A stretch of 46,200 nucleotides of DNA from Rhizobium sp. Q54. Lineage in GTDB: Bacteria > Pseudomonadota > Alphaproteobacteria > Rhizobiales > Aestuariivirgaceae. The stretch lies in assembly GCA_945889445.1 (NCBI GenBank), contig CAMDBX010000025.1, positions 1-46,200 of the forward strand, given 5' to 3'. Shown here one piece after another: positions 33,256-40,293 of this stretch. Below the pieces are notes generated by a model. It saw only the letters and a program-made list of their open reading frames with translations, made no database searches and was not told the DNA's origin. The position numbers and the translations under genes were made by a program. Numbering within the stretch: position 1 is the stretch's first letter; every line of letters begins with the position of its first letter.

Positions 33256-34713
33256 TTACATCTTCGGATAGGCGCCGGACTTCGACGCCCAGTCGGCGTA
33301 GACCGCCTTCTGCTTGTCGACGCCGATCTTCTCGGTGATGGCGTCCCACTCCGCCGCCGCGGCATCGAGGATCGCCTTCGGGTCATCGCCTGCCCACAGC
33401 TTCGAAACCGACTGGCGCAGCACTTCCTCATACTTGTCGGTCTGCAGCAGCGACAGGTCGAGGAGACCGTTGTTGGCGCCATCCTGCAGGGCCTTCAGGT
33501 AGTCCTTGGCTTCCGGCCAGAGTGCCGCATAGCCCGCGTCGGTGAAGTGCGAGTCGCGGAACGGGTCGCGCAGCGCATAGGGAAGCTTGACGCGCTCGAG
33601 GCTGGTGGCCTCGCTGTTCAGCCACTGGATGAACAGGTAGGCCGCTTCCTTGTTCTTCGAGGTGGAGGAAACCGACAGGCAGAAGCCCGCCGCCAGTTCC
33701 GGGTGTCCGCCCGGCGTCATGGCATAGCCAACCTTGCCGGCGATGGTGGACTTCGGCACCCAGCTCATCACTTCCTGGTCGGTTCCGTAGCTGGCGGCCC
33801 AGCGGCCATAGGGCGGCCACGAGATCGTCATTGCCGTCTGGCCCTGCAGGAAGGCGGCGAGGTTCTCGACGAAGCCCCACTGCTCAACGCCTGCCGGCGC
33901 CCACTTGTTCTCGGCCACCCAGTCGGTGAACACCTTCACGCCGGCGTCGGAGTTGATCGTCGCCTTCATGGTGTCGGCGTCGAAGAACTTGCCGCCTTCG
34001 TTGCGGAAGCGCTCCTGGAACATGAAGTTGCCGTAGCCCGGCTCACGGAAGAAGGCCGCGCCATAGAGCTTGCCGCCACCTGCCTCGGTGATGACCTGGC
34101 CGACCTGGTCGAAGTCCTTCCAGTTAGTGGGCGGCACCGGCATGTCGGCGCCGTACTTGTCCTTGTAGGCCTTCTGGATGGCCGGGTCGTTCAGCACGTC
34201 GGTGCGGTAGTACATGACGAACACGTCGCCGTCGTCCGGCAGGCCATAGATCTTGCCGTTCACCTTCATCTGGTTGTCGCGATAGGTGGACGCGATCTTC
34301 ATCAACTCGTCGCGGTAGCCGTACTTGTCGACGAAGGGGTCGAGGTCTTCCAGCGCACCGGCATTGGCGAGGTCGGGCATCCAGGACGGGATCACGTTGA
34401 GCGCGTCATAGGCGCCGGCACCCGACTTGAAGTCCTGCATGATCTTGGTGAACATCTCGGCCACCGGAACCTCGACGACCTTGACGTCGATGCCGGTGAG
34501 TTCCTTCCACTTGGGACCCGAGAAGTTGAGCGGGTCCAGCGACTGCAGGCCGGCTTCCCACACGATGGTGATCGTCTGGCCGGCGTATTGCTTGGCCGCT
34601 TCGACCGCCGTCGCGGCGCCATCTGCGGCATAGGCCGCGCGCGGAGCCAGTCCGGCCGTCCCGGCAATCCCGGCCGCAATGCCGATCTTGCCCACGTCAC
34701 GTCTTGTAACCAT
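33256..34713 (-). CDS. Extracellular sugar-binding protein of the ABC importer
   Basis: 485 residues of the family 1 (MalE/UgpB-like) solute-binding proteins. The N-terminus has a twin-arginine pair (VTRRDVGKIG), a hydrophobic stretch and an AYA/AD cleavage site near residue 29, so export through Tat is likely. The mature part shows ITIVWEAGLQSLDP, KWKELTGIDVKVVEV and LYGAAFFREPGYGNF, with aromatic residues in the cleft region. It captures the sugar in the periplasm for the two permeases and the ATPase downstream. First gene of the importer operon; a hairpin after it suggests higher expression. The substrate is inferred from the enzymes downstream (a branched sugar, sugar acid or lactone). 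Confidence 0.95.
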   Translation of the reverse strand: MVTRRDVGKIGIAAGIAGTAGLAPRAAYAADGAATAVEAAKQYAGQTITIVWEAGLQSLDPLNFSGPKWKELTGIDVKVVEVPVAEMFTKIMQDFKSGAGAYDALNVIPSWMPDLANAGALEDLDPFVDKYGYRDELMKIASTYRDNQMKVNGKIYGLPDDGDVFVMYYRTDVLNDPAIQKAYKDKYGADMPVPPTNWKDFDQVGQVITEAGGGKLYGAAFFREPGYGNFMFQERFRNEGGKFFDADTMKATINSDAGVKVFTDWVAENKWAPAGVEQWGFVENLAAFLQGQTAMTISWPPYGRWAASYGTDQEVMSWVPKSTIAGKVGYAMTPGGHPELAAGFCLSVSSTSKNKEAAYLFIQWLNSEATSLERVKLPYALRDPFRDSHFTDAGYAALWPEAKDYLKALQDGANNGLLDLSLLQTDKYEEVLRQSVSKLWAGDDPKAILDAAAAEWDAITEKIGVDKQKAVYADWASKSGAYPKM

Positions 34714-34757
34714 GTCTTCCTCCCATTGTTGAACGGCGGCAAGACGCAGCCATTCGC

Positions 34758-34776
34758 TTCCCCGTTTGCCGGGGAA
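34758..34776. repeat. Short perfect hairpin between two tandem minus-strand genes
   Basis: TTCCCCG (34758-34764) and CGGGGAA (34770-34776) pair around TTTGC. It lies eight bases after the stop of the hydroxyacid dehydrogenase gene and 44 bases before the binding-protein start. No T-tract follows on the minus strand, so it may be an attenuator or a mRNA end-stabiliser. Confidence 0.6.
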
Positions 34777-34783
34777 TTTCGTG

Positions 34784-35827
34784 TCAGCCGAAGCGCGTGC
34801 CGAAAGCCGCCAGCTTGGCCTTGAAACCGTCTGTCTCCAGAACCTCGCGATTGACGACGCCGCGCGGCACCTGGCCCTTCATCACGTCCAGCACGGCCCT
34901 GATGTCAGCCGCGCCATTGCCCGCGAAGCACTGGTCCGTCCAGCACAGGGCGTGGGGTGCCGCGATGAGGTTGTCGAGCCTGAGCAGCTGGTCATTCGGG
35001 TCGGTCGGTTCCTGCTCGAACACGTCGAGGCCCGCTCCGGCAATCCTGTTCTCCTGCAGCACCCTGGTCAGTGCTTTCTGGTCCACGATGGGCCCGCGTG
35101 CGGTGTTGATGAGGTAAGCCGTGGGCTTCATCAGCGCGAGGCGCTCGGCATTGACGATGTGATGGGTCTCGGGCGTCAGCGGGCAGTTGACGCAGAGAAT
35201 GTCGGCGCGCCTGAACAGCTCCTCCAATGACACGAGTTCGATGCCGAGTTCGGCGGCGACCCTTTTGTCCGCGAAGGGGTCGTGCGCGATGAAGTTCATG
35301 TCGAAGGGCTTGGCCAGCCGGAACATCTCTGCGCCGATGTTGCCAACGCCCAGCGAGCCCAGTGTCTTGCCGACGAGGCCAACACCCATGTGCTGGCCGC
35401 GTGCTGCAAAGCCGGGGCCGCCCTGCCGGGCAAGCTTGTCCTTCACCATCATCTTGCCGGTAAGGGCGAGGATGAAGGTCAGGATCGATACGGCCACCGG
35501 GCGGCGCACACCATCGGGCGTGATGGCAAGCGCGATGTCATTTGCCGTGCAGGCGGGAACGTCCACCGTGTCATAGCCCACGCCGAAGCGCGCCACCACG
35601 GCAAGCCTGCCGGACTTCGGCACGCTCGTCGCATCGAAGCGGTGGGCCAGCAGGATCAGCGCGTCGAAATCCTCAAGCTGGTCGCCCCGAATCGGCGAGG
35701 CATTGTCGAGGAACACCATCTCGACGTCCTTCGCTTGGGCGAGCGGTGTCAGATCGAAGTCGGGGAAGGTGGGCGATCCGTCTGCCTTCCTGAAGTCTCC
35801 GGACAGGGCGACGCGGAACGGGCCCAT
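34784..35827 (-). CDS. D-2-hydroxyacid dehydrogenase (phosphoglycerate dehydrogenase family)
   Basis: 347 residues, NAD(P)-dependent interconversion of 2-oxo acids and D-2-hydroxy acids. The nucleotide fingerprint is LGVGNIGAEMF; the catalytic triad is the Arg in NTARGPIVD, the Glu in DVFEQEP and the His in APHALCW. It lacks the C-terminal ACT-type domains of biosynthetic SerA, so a catabolic substrate (glyoxylate, hydroxypyruvate, tartronate semialdehyde-like acids) is likely. ATG 35827 shares one base with the TGA of the aldolase gene upstream (TGATG), so the two are coupled; an aldolase producing a 2-oxo acid or aldehyde would feed this enzyme. Confidence 0.9.
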   Translation of the reverse strand: MGPFRVALSGDFRKADGSPTFPDFDLTPLAQAKDVEMVFLDNASPIRGDQLEDFDALILLAHRFDATSVPKSGRLAVVARFGVGYDTVDVPACTANDIALAITPDGVRRPVAVSILTFILALTGKMMVKDKLARQGGPGFAARGQHMGVGLVGKTLGSLGVGNIGAEMFRLAKPFDMNFIAHDPFADKRVAAELGIELVSLEELFRRADILCVNCPLTPETHHIVNAERLALMKPTAYLINTARGPIVDQKALTRVLQENRIAGAGLDVFEQEPTDPNDQLLRLDNLIAAPHALCWTDQCFAGNGAADIRAVLDVMKGQVPRGVVNREVLETDGFKAKLAAFGTRFG

Positions 35828-36594
35828 CACTTCGCCCCTTCGCGGATTGCCTTGGCGGCGGCAGCAAGCCCGTCGCGCAGCACCCAGATGTCGCCGGAGT
35901 AGCAGATGAAGTCGAAGCCCTCCTTGTAGAAGGCGATGCCGGCGTCTGCACTCGGCACGAGGCGACCGAGGAACTTGCCATGCTTCTTCGCGGCAAAGAC
36001 GGTGCGGTCGATGGCGGCGGTGAATTTCGGGTGGTTGAACTCGCCCGGAATGCCGAGTGAGACCGAGAGGTCGAAGTGCCCGACCCAGAGGCCGTCCACG
36101 CCCTCAATCGCCGCGATGGCATCAACATTCTCGGCGCCCTCTGCCGTCTCGATAAGGCAGATCACCGAAGTGCGCTCGTTTGCAGCCTTCAGTGCGTCAG
36201 CCACCGGGGCGGCGCGGTAATTGTCGTGCGCCATCTGCAGGCCCACGCCGCGATTGCCGGCGGGGAAATACTTCACCGAGTCGACCATCGCCTGCGCCTG
36301 TGCAGCGGTCGAGATCATCGGCGCGATGAGGCCTTCCGCGCCCATGTCGCAGGCCCGGGCCAGCATGTCGTTCTCCTGGGCGGGCACGCGCACGATAAGC
36401 GGCACCTGCGCCGCCTCGAAATAGCGCACAGCACTCTTCAGCGTCTCGAAGGAAAAGCCCGAATGCTCCATGTCGAAGAAGGCGAAGTCCAGGCCTGCCG
36501 CTTTCAGGATGTGGCCGATCCCGGGAGTTGCGAATTCAACAATGAAATTGCCGATCTTCGGCCCCGGCGCACGCGCGAGTTCCTTGAGCCCCAT
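35827..36594 (-). CDS. HpcH/HpaI family class II aldolase
   Basis: 255 residues; a metal-dependent pyruvate-type aldolase. Metal ligands are the Glu of CLIETAEG and the Asp of VGHFDLS; DFAFFDMEHSGF and the Arg in LIVRVPA form the rest of the active site. Related enzymes cleave 4-hydroxy-2-oxo acids (2-keto-3-deoxy-rhamnonate, 4-hydroxy-2-oxoheptanedioate) or make 2-oxo acids from aldehydes. ATG 36594 has GGAGGA 10 bases upstream; ATG 36615 has none and is less likely. It is the first gene of a two-gene unit with the hydroxyacid dehydrogenase and is divergent from the ApnO-like gene. Confidence 0.9.
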   Translation of the reverse strand: MGLKELARAPGPKIGNFIVEFATPGIGHILKAAGLDFAFFDMEHSGFSFETLKSAVRYFEAAQVPLIVRVPAQENDMLARACDMGAEGLIAPMISTAAQAQAMVDSVKYFPAGNRGVGLQMAHDNYRAAPVADALKAANERTSVICLIETAEGAENVDAIAAIEGVDGLWVGHFDLSVSLGIPGEFNHPKFTAAIDRTVFAAKKHGKFLGRLVPSADAGIAFYKEGFDFICYSGDIWVLRDGLAAAAKAIREGAK

Positions 36595-36647
36595 CGGGGT
36601 CGTTCCTCCCGTCATCGGCCCGGTTGCTTCCAGGTCGCACTGTTTGA

Positions 36648-36671
36648 CTTATCATACCAGTAGCATGTAAG
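36648..36671. promoter_or_regulatory. Imperfect palindrome in the divergent aldolase/ApnO-like promoter region
   Basis: CTTATCATAC (36648-36657) and GCATGTAAG (36663-36671) form an imperfect dyad (CTTA.CAT with ATG.TAAG). The 106-base divergent region contains no other symmetric element, so this is a candidate operator, for example of a GntR- or LacI-type regulator. GAGG at 36690-36693 is the ribosome site of the plus-strand gene. Confidence 0.35.
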
Positions 36672-36700
36672 CAGAGCGAAAAGCTATCCGAGGTTTTTGC

Positions 36701-37528
36701 ATGACGTCAATCGCTCTCTTCGGAGCCGGCGGCAAAATGGGCCACCGACTCTCTCGCAATCTCAAGGACTCGGCATTTACGTTGCGTCATGTTGAAGTGA
36801 GCGAGCAGGGCCGCGCGCGCCTCGCCCAGGACTTCGGCGTGCAATGTGTCTCGCCCGAGGTTGCGCTGTCCGATGCGCAGGTCGCCATTCTTGCGGTGCC
36901 CGACACCCACATCGGCAAGGTGGCGCAATCCATCAATCACCTGCTGAAACCGGGCACCATCGTCGTGGTGCTCGATGCCGCGGCACCCTTCGCCGGCCAT
37001 CTGCCGGAGCGCCCGGACCTCACCTATTTCGTCACCCACCCCTGCCACCCGCCGATCTTCAACGACGAGACGGATCCGAATGCCAAGCTCGATCGCTTCG
37101 GCGGCATCGCCGCGAAGCAGCACATCGTCTCGGCTCTCATGCAGGGACCGGAGGAGCACTATGCGCTGGGCGAAGAGGTCGCGCGCACCATCTGGGCCCC
37201 CGTCATGCGCTCGCACCGCGTCACGGTGGAGCAGATGGCGCTGCTGGAGCCCGGCCTCTCCGAAACCGTCGTCGCCTCCCTTCTTGACGTCATGCGCGAG
37301 GCCATGGACGAGGTGGTGGCCAGGGGCGTTCCCGCCGAGGCCGCGCGGGACTTCCTGCTGGGCCACATGAACATCCTTGGCGCCGTCATCTTCAAGGAGC
37401 AGCCTGGCGTGTTCTCGGACGCCTGCAACAAGGCCATCCAGTTCGGCAAGCCCATGCTGATGCGGGACGACTGGAAGCGCGTCTTCGAGCCCGACGAAAT
37501 CGCCGCCTCGATCAAGAGGATCACGTAA
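36701..37528 (+). CDS. apnO: Probable D-apionate oxidoisomerase (ApnO-like; phosphogluconate-dehydrogenase C-terminal-like fold)
   Basis: 275 residues. A Rossmann NAD-binding domain opens with ALFGAGGKMGHRLSRNL (GxGGxMG fingerprint), followed by an all-helical C-terminal domain (HRVTVEQMALLEPGLSE, FLLGHMNILGAVIFKE, KAIQFGKPMLMRDDW). The short size and the HPCHPPIFND loop fit what I recall of ApnO, which oxidises D-apionate and moves its hydroxymethyl group, giving 3-oxo-isoapionate. That product is a branched 3-oxo-tetronate, the right kind of substrate for OtnK/OtnC here. Divergent from the aldolase gene; followed by family B repeat copy 3. Other dehydrogenases of the same fold are possible; assignment is moderate. 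Confidence 0.62.
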   Translation: MTSIALFGAGGKMGHRLSRNLKDSAFTLRHVEVSEQGRARLAQDFGVQCVSPEVALSDAQVAILAVPDTHIGKVAQSINHLLKPGTIVVVLDAAAPFAGHLPERPDLTYFVTHPCHPPIFNDETDPNAKLDRFGGIAAKQHIVSALMQGPEEHYALGEEVARTIWAPVMRSHRVTVEQMALLEPGLSETVVASLLDVMREAMDEVVARGVPAEAARDFLLGHMNILGAVIFKEQPGVFSDACNKAIQFGKPMLMRDDWKRVFEPDEIAASIKRIT

Positions 37529-37536
37529 ACCACATG

Positions 37537-37614
37537 CCGTCATCCCGGCGCAGGCCGGGATCCCGCTTCCTTTCGGGCGCCCCTAGCTGGACCCCGGCCT
37601 TCGCCGGGGTGACG
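37537..37614. repeat. Inverted pair of palindromic repeats (family B, copy 3)
   Basis: Unit one (CCGTCATCCCGGCGCAGGCC, then GGGATCC) at 37537-37563 and inverted unit two (GGACCCCGGCCTTCGCCGGG, then GTGACG) at 37589-37614. It lies between the ApnO-like and terC genes, which share direction, and so marks a transcript boundary. A small hairpin GCAAGG/CCTTGC follows at 37627-37642 in the terC leader. Confidence 0.88.
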
Positions 37615-37684
37615 CCATTGGGGAATGCAAGGAAACCCTTGCGCTTTCCGTCGCGTTGGTGCTGAAAGCCGCAAGGAGTATCAC

Positions 37685-38344
37685 ATGCTGGAATTCGTGC
37701 AGTCTCTGCTGACGCCTGATGCCCTTTGGGCGCTCGGCCAGGTCATCATGATCGATCTCGTGCTGGCCGGCGACAACGCCGTTGTCATTGGCCTGGCTGC
37801 GGCCGGCCTTCCCAAGGACCAGCGTAACAAGGCGATCTTCGTCGGCATCATCGCTGCCACCGTGCTGCGCATCGGCTTTGCCAGCATCACCACCCAGCTT
37901 CTGCAGGTCCTCGGCCTGATCCTGGTCGGCGGCATCCTTCTGCTCTGGGTCAGCTGGAAGATGTGGCGCGAACTGCGCGACGGACACGCCGAGGAAGAGG
38001 GTGTCGAAGCCGTCACCGGAGAGGACATCAACGCCGACGGCACCGTCGCCGGCGGCACGCCGCGCAAGACCTTCGCCCAGGCCGCCTGGCAGATCATCGT
38101 GGCGGACGTTTCCATGTCGCTCGACAACGTGCTGGCCGTGGCCGGTGCAGCGCGCGAGCATCCTGGTGTTCTCGTCATCGGGCTGGTGCTGTCGATCGCT
38201 CTCATGGGGCTCGCCGCTTCCTTCATCGCCAAGCTTCTCAACCGGCACCGCTGGATCGCCTATGTTGGTCTCGCCATCATCCTCTATGTGGCCCTCGACA
38301 TGATCTGGCGTGGCATTCTCGAAATCTATCCGGTGTTGGTCTGA
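37685..38344 (+). CDS. TerC/YjbE-family integral membrane metal transporter
   Basis: 219 residues, about seven membrane helices split by a charged acidic loop (DGHAEEEGVEAVTGEDINAD, near residues 101-120). The two inverted halves carry the family acidic signatures DLVLAGDNAVVIGLA and ADVSMSLDNVLAVAG, whose Asp residues in the membrane are implicated in divalent metal (Mn, Ca) export. ATG 37685 has AAGGAG seven bases upstream. Its stop overlaps the start of the SIS gene (TGATG), so it is the first gene of the following operon. A metal transporter leading a catabolic operon is odd; it could load or protect a metal enzyme, or be a chance fusion of units. Confidence 0.9.
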   Translation: MLEFVQSLLTPDALWALGQVIMIDLVLAGDNAVVIGLAAAGLPKDQRNKAIFVGIIAATVLRIGFASITTQLLQVLGLILVGGILLLWVSWKMWRELRDGHAEEEGVEAVTGEDINADGTVAGGTPRKTFAQAAWQIIVADVSMSLDNVLAVAGAAREHPGVLVIGLVLSIALMGLAASFIAKLLNRHRWIAYVGLAIILYVALDMIWRGILEIYPVLV

Positions 38345-39357
38345 TGCTGAACTTCGATGCCGACCGCTTCCTCAAAATCGAGTCCGGCGCGCTTGCGCTG
38401 GCCCCGGCCATTCATGAAGCCATCGGTGCATGCATCGCGAAGGGGGCGAAGAACGTCTTCTTCCTTGGCACGGGTGGTGCGGCCATCCTCATGCAGCCTG
38501 CGGCCCTGTTACTGCAGCGCCGCTCTGGCTTTCCCGCCTTCATGGAGATCGCCGCGGAATTGGTGATCACCGGTCATCACGCACTGGGCAAGCACTCGAT
38601 CGTCGTCATCCCGTCGCTGTCGGGCACCACGAAGGAATCGGTCGCGACGCTCGAGTATTGCAAGGCAAGGGGCGCCACCGTCATCACGCTGGTCGGCCAC
38701 CGAGACACGCCGCTTGGCCAGAAGGCGGACCACAGCTTCGTCAACTTCGCCGAGGACGATACATCGTCGGAGTCCTTCTACCTGCAGTCGCTGCTCATTG
38801 CGCTTTCAATCATGGCGCACCGTGGCGAGTTCGCGAGCTACGACGGCACGGTGTCGGAACTCTCCACCCTGCCGCAGCATCTCCTCGCCGCCAAGCAGGC
38901 CTTCGAGCCGGAGGCTGAACGGCTGGCGGAAACCTTCCGCACCGAACCCTACCATATCATTACCGCGGCCGGCGGCTGCTGGGCGGAGGCCTGGTATTAC
39001 GGCATGTGCATCCTGGAAGAGATGCAGTGGATCAGAACAAGGCCTGTCCACGCCGCCGACTTCTTCCACGGCACGCTGGAACTGGTGGAGAAGGGCGTCA
39101 GCGTCATTGTCTTCAAAGGCGAGGATGACTGCCGCCCCCTCGCTGACCGCGTCGAGGCTTTTGCCCGCCAGTACACCGACAAGGTCACAGTGCTCGACAC
39201 CACGAGCTTCGGCATGCCCGGCCTCTCTGCCGAGACGCGCGCGTTGATCTCGCCTGCCGTCCTTGCCACCATCCTCGAGCGGCTCTCGGCCCATCTCGAG
39301 GTGAAGCGCAACCATCCGCTCACCACCAGGCGCTACTACAAGAAAGTGTCCTACTGA
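38344..39357 (+). CDS. SIS-domain sugar isomerase/deglycase, FrlB-like
   Basis: 337 residues with two sugar-isomerase (SIS) domains: NVFFLGTGGAAILMQPAALL and VVIPSLSGTTKESVATLEYC in the first, HIITAAGGCWAEAWYYGMC and the catalytic-region HAADFFHGTLELVE in the second. The layout is that of GlmS C-terminal domain and fructosamine-6-phosphate deglycase (FrlB), which splits an Amadori amine-sugar phosphate. No glutaminase domain is present, so it is not GlmS. The start shares a base with the terC stop. Together with the amidohydrolase-like gene downstream it suggests an amino-sugar, Amadori-type or related amine substrate; this is inference. Confidence 0.88.
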   Translation: MLNFDADRFLKIESGALALAPAIHEAIGACIAKGAKNVFFLGTGGAAILMQPAALLLQRRSGFPAFMEIAAELVITGHHALGKHSIVVIPSLSGTTKESVATLEYCKARGATVITLVGHRDTPLGQKADHSFVNFAEDDTSSESFYLQSLLIALSIMAHRGEFASYDGTVSELSTLPQHLLAAKQAFEPEAERLAETFRTEPYHIITAAGGCWAEAWYYGMCILEEMQWIRTRPVHAADFFHGTLELVEKGVSVIVFKGEDDCRPLADRVEAFARQYTDKVTVLDTTSFGMPGLSAETRALISPAVLATILERLSAHLEVKRNHPLTTRRYYKKVSY

Positions 39358-39367
39358 GGAGAAGACG

Positions 39368-40282
39368 TTGAACACCCCATATCCGCGCGACATGAAGGGT
39401 TATGGCCGTGCCATTCCCGACCCGAAGTGGCCGGGTGGTGCGAATGTCGCCGTGCAGTTCGTGCTGAACTACGAGGAGGGGGGCGAAAACAACATCCTCC
39501 ACGGCGATGCGGCGTCGGAAGCCTTCCTGTCCGAGATCGTCGGGGCGCAGGCCTGGGCTGGCCAGCGCCACTGGAACATGGAGTCGATTTACGAATATGG
39601 CGCGCGGGCCGGCTTCTGGCGGTTGTGGCGCATGTTCACCGAACGCAATGTGCCGCTCACCATCTATGGCGTGGCCACCGCGCTGACGCGCTCGCCCGAG
39701 CAGGTGCAGGCGATGCAGCAGGCGGGTTGGGAAATCGCCAGCCACGGCCTCAAGTGGGTCGAGCACAAGGACATGCCGGAGGACGAGGAGCGCCGCCAGA
39801 TCGCCGAGGCGATCCGCCTGCACACGCAAATGACGGGTGAGCGTCCGCTGGGGTGGTACACGGGCCGCTGCTCGATGAACACCACGAAGCTGGTGATGGA
39901 GGAGGGCGGATTCCTCTATTCCTCCGACGACTACGCCGATGACCTTCCTTACTTCCTGAAGAAACCCGACGGGGCGAAGCACCTCATCATCCCCTACACG
40001 CTCGATGCCAATGACATGCGATTTGCAACGCCGCAGGGCTTCAACACCGGCGAGCACTTCTTCCAGTATCTCAAGGACAGTTTCGACTGCCTTTACGAGG
40101 AAGGCCGCCGCGGCAGCCCGAAGATGATGTCGGTGGGTCTGCACTGCCGCCTCGCCGGCCGCCCCGGCCGCGCCCTCGGCCTCGCGAAATTCATCGACTA
40201 TGTTCTCTCGCACGACAAGGTGTGGATCCCCCGTCGGATCGACATCGCCCGGCACTGGCACAAGACCTTCGGCTTGCTCTGA
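39368..40282 (+). CDS. Polysaccharide deacetylase family protein, PuuE (allantoinase)-like
   Basis: 304 residues. The start PYPRDMKGYGR, the segment VQFVLNYEEGGENNILHGD, and EIASHGLKWVE are the blocks of the PuuE subgroup of the NodB-like deacetylases, which hydrolyse cyclic amides such as allantoin, some without metal. TTG 39368 is chosen because GAGGAG precedes it at proper distance and the family N-terminus includes PYPRD; the first ATG (39392) would cut this off. Ten bases after the SIS gene. No ureide genes adjoin it, so a different amide or N-acyl substrate in this operon is likely; true allantoinase remains the main alternative. Confidence 0.87.
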   Translation: MNTPYPRDMKGYGRAIPDPKWPGGANVAVQFVLNYEEGGENNILHGDAASEAFLSEIVGAQAWAGQRHWNMESIYEYGARAGFWRLWRMFTERNVPLTIYGVATALTRSPEQVQAMQQAGWEIASHGLKWVEHKDMPEDEERRQIAEAIRLHTQMTGERPLGWYTGRCSMNTTKLVMEEGGFLYSSDDYADDLPYFLKKPDGAKHLIIPYTLDANDMRFATPQGFNTGEHFFQYLKDSFDCLYEEGRRGSPKMMSVGLHCRLAGRPGRALGLAKFIDYVLSHDKVWIPRRIDIARHWHKTFGLL

Positions 40283-40293
40283 TCGGAAACGCC

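Noticed and set aside
37615-37684. Manganese (yybP-ykoY) riboswitch in front of the TerC gene
   Set aside because: Such riboswitches often precede TerC genes, but the conserved core bases are not found here; only a short GCAAGG/CCTTGC hairpin is seen.
38344-39357. Glucosamine-6-phosphate synthase
   Set aside because: Only the two SIS domains are present; the N-terminal glutaminase domain with its catalytic Cys is absent.
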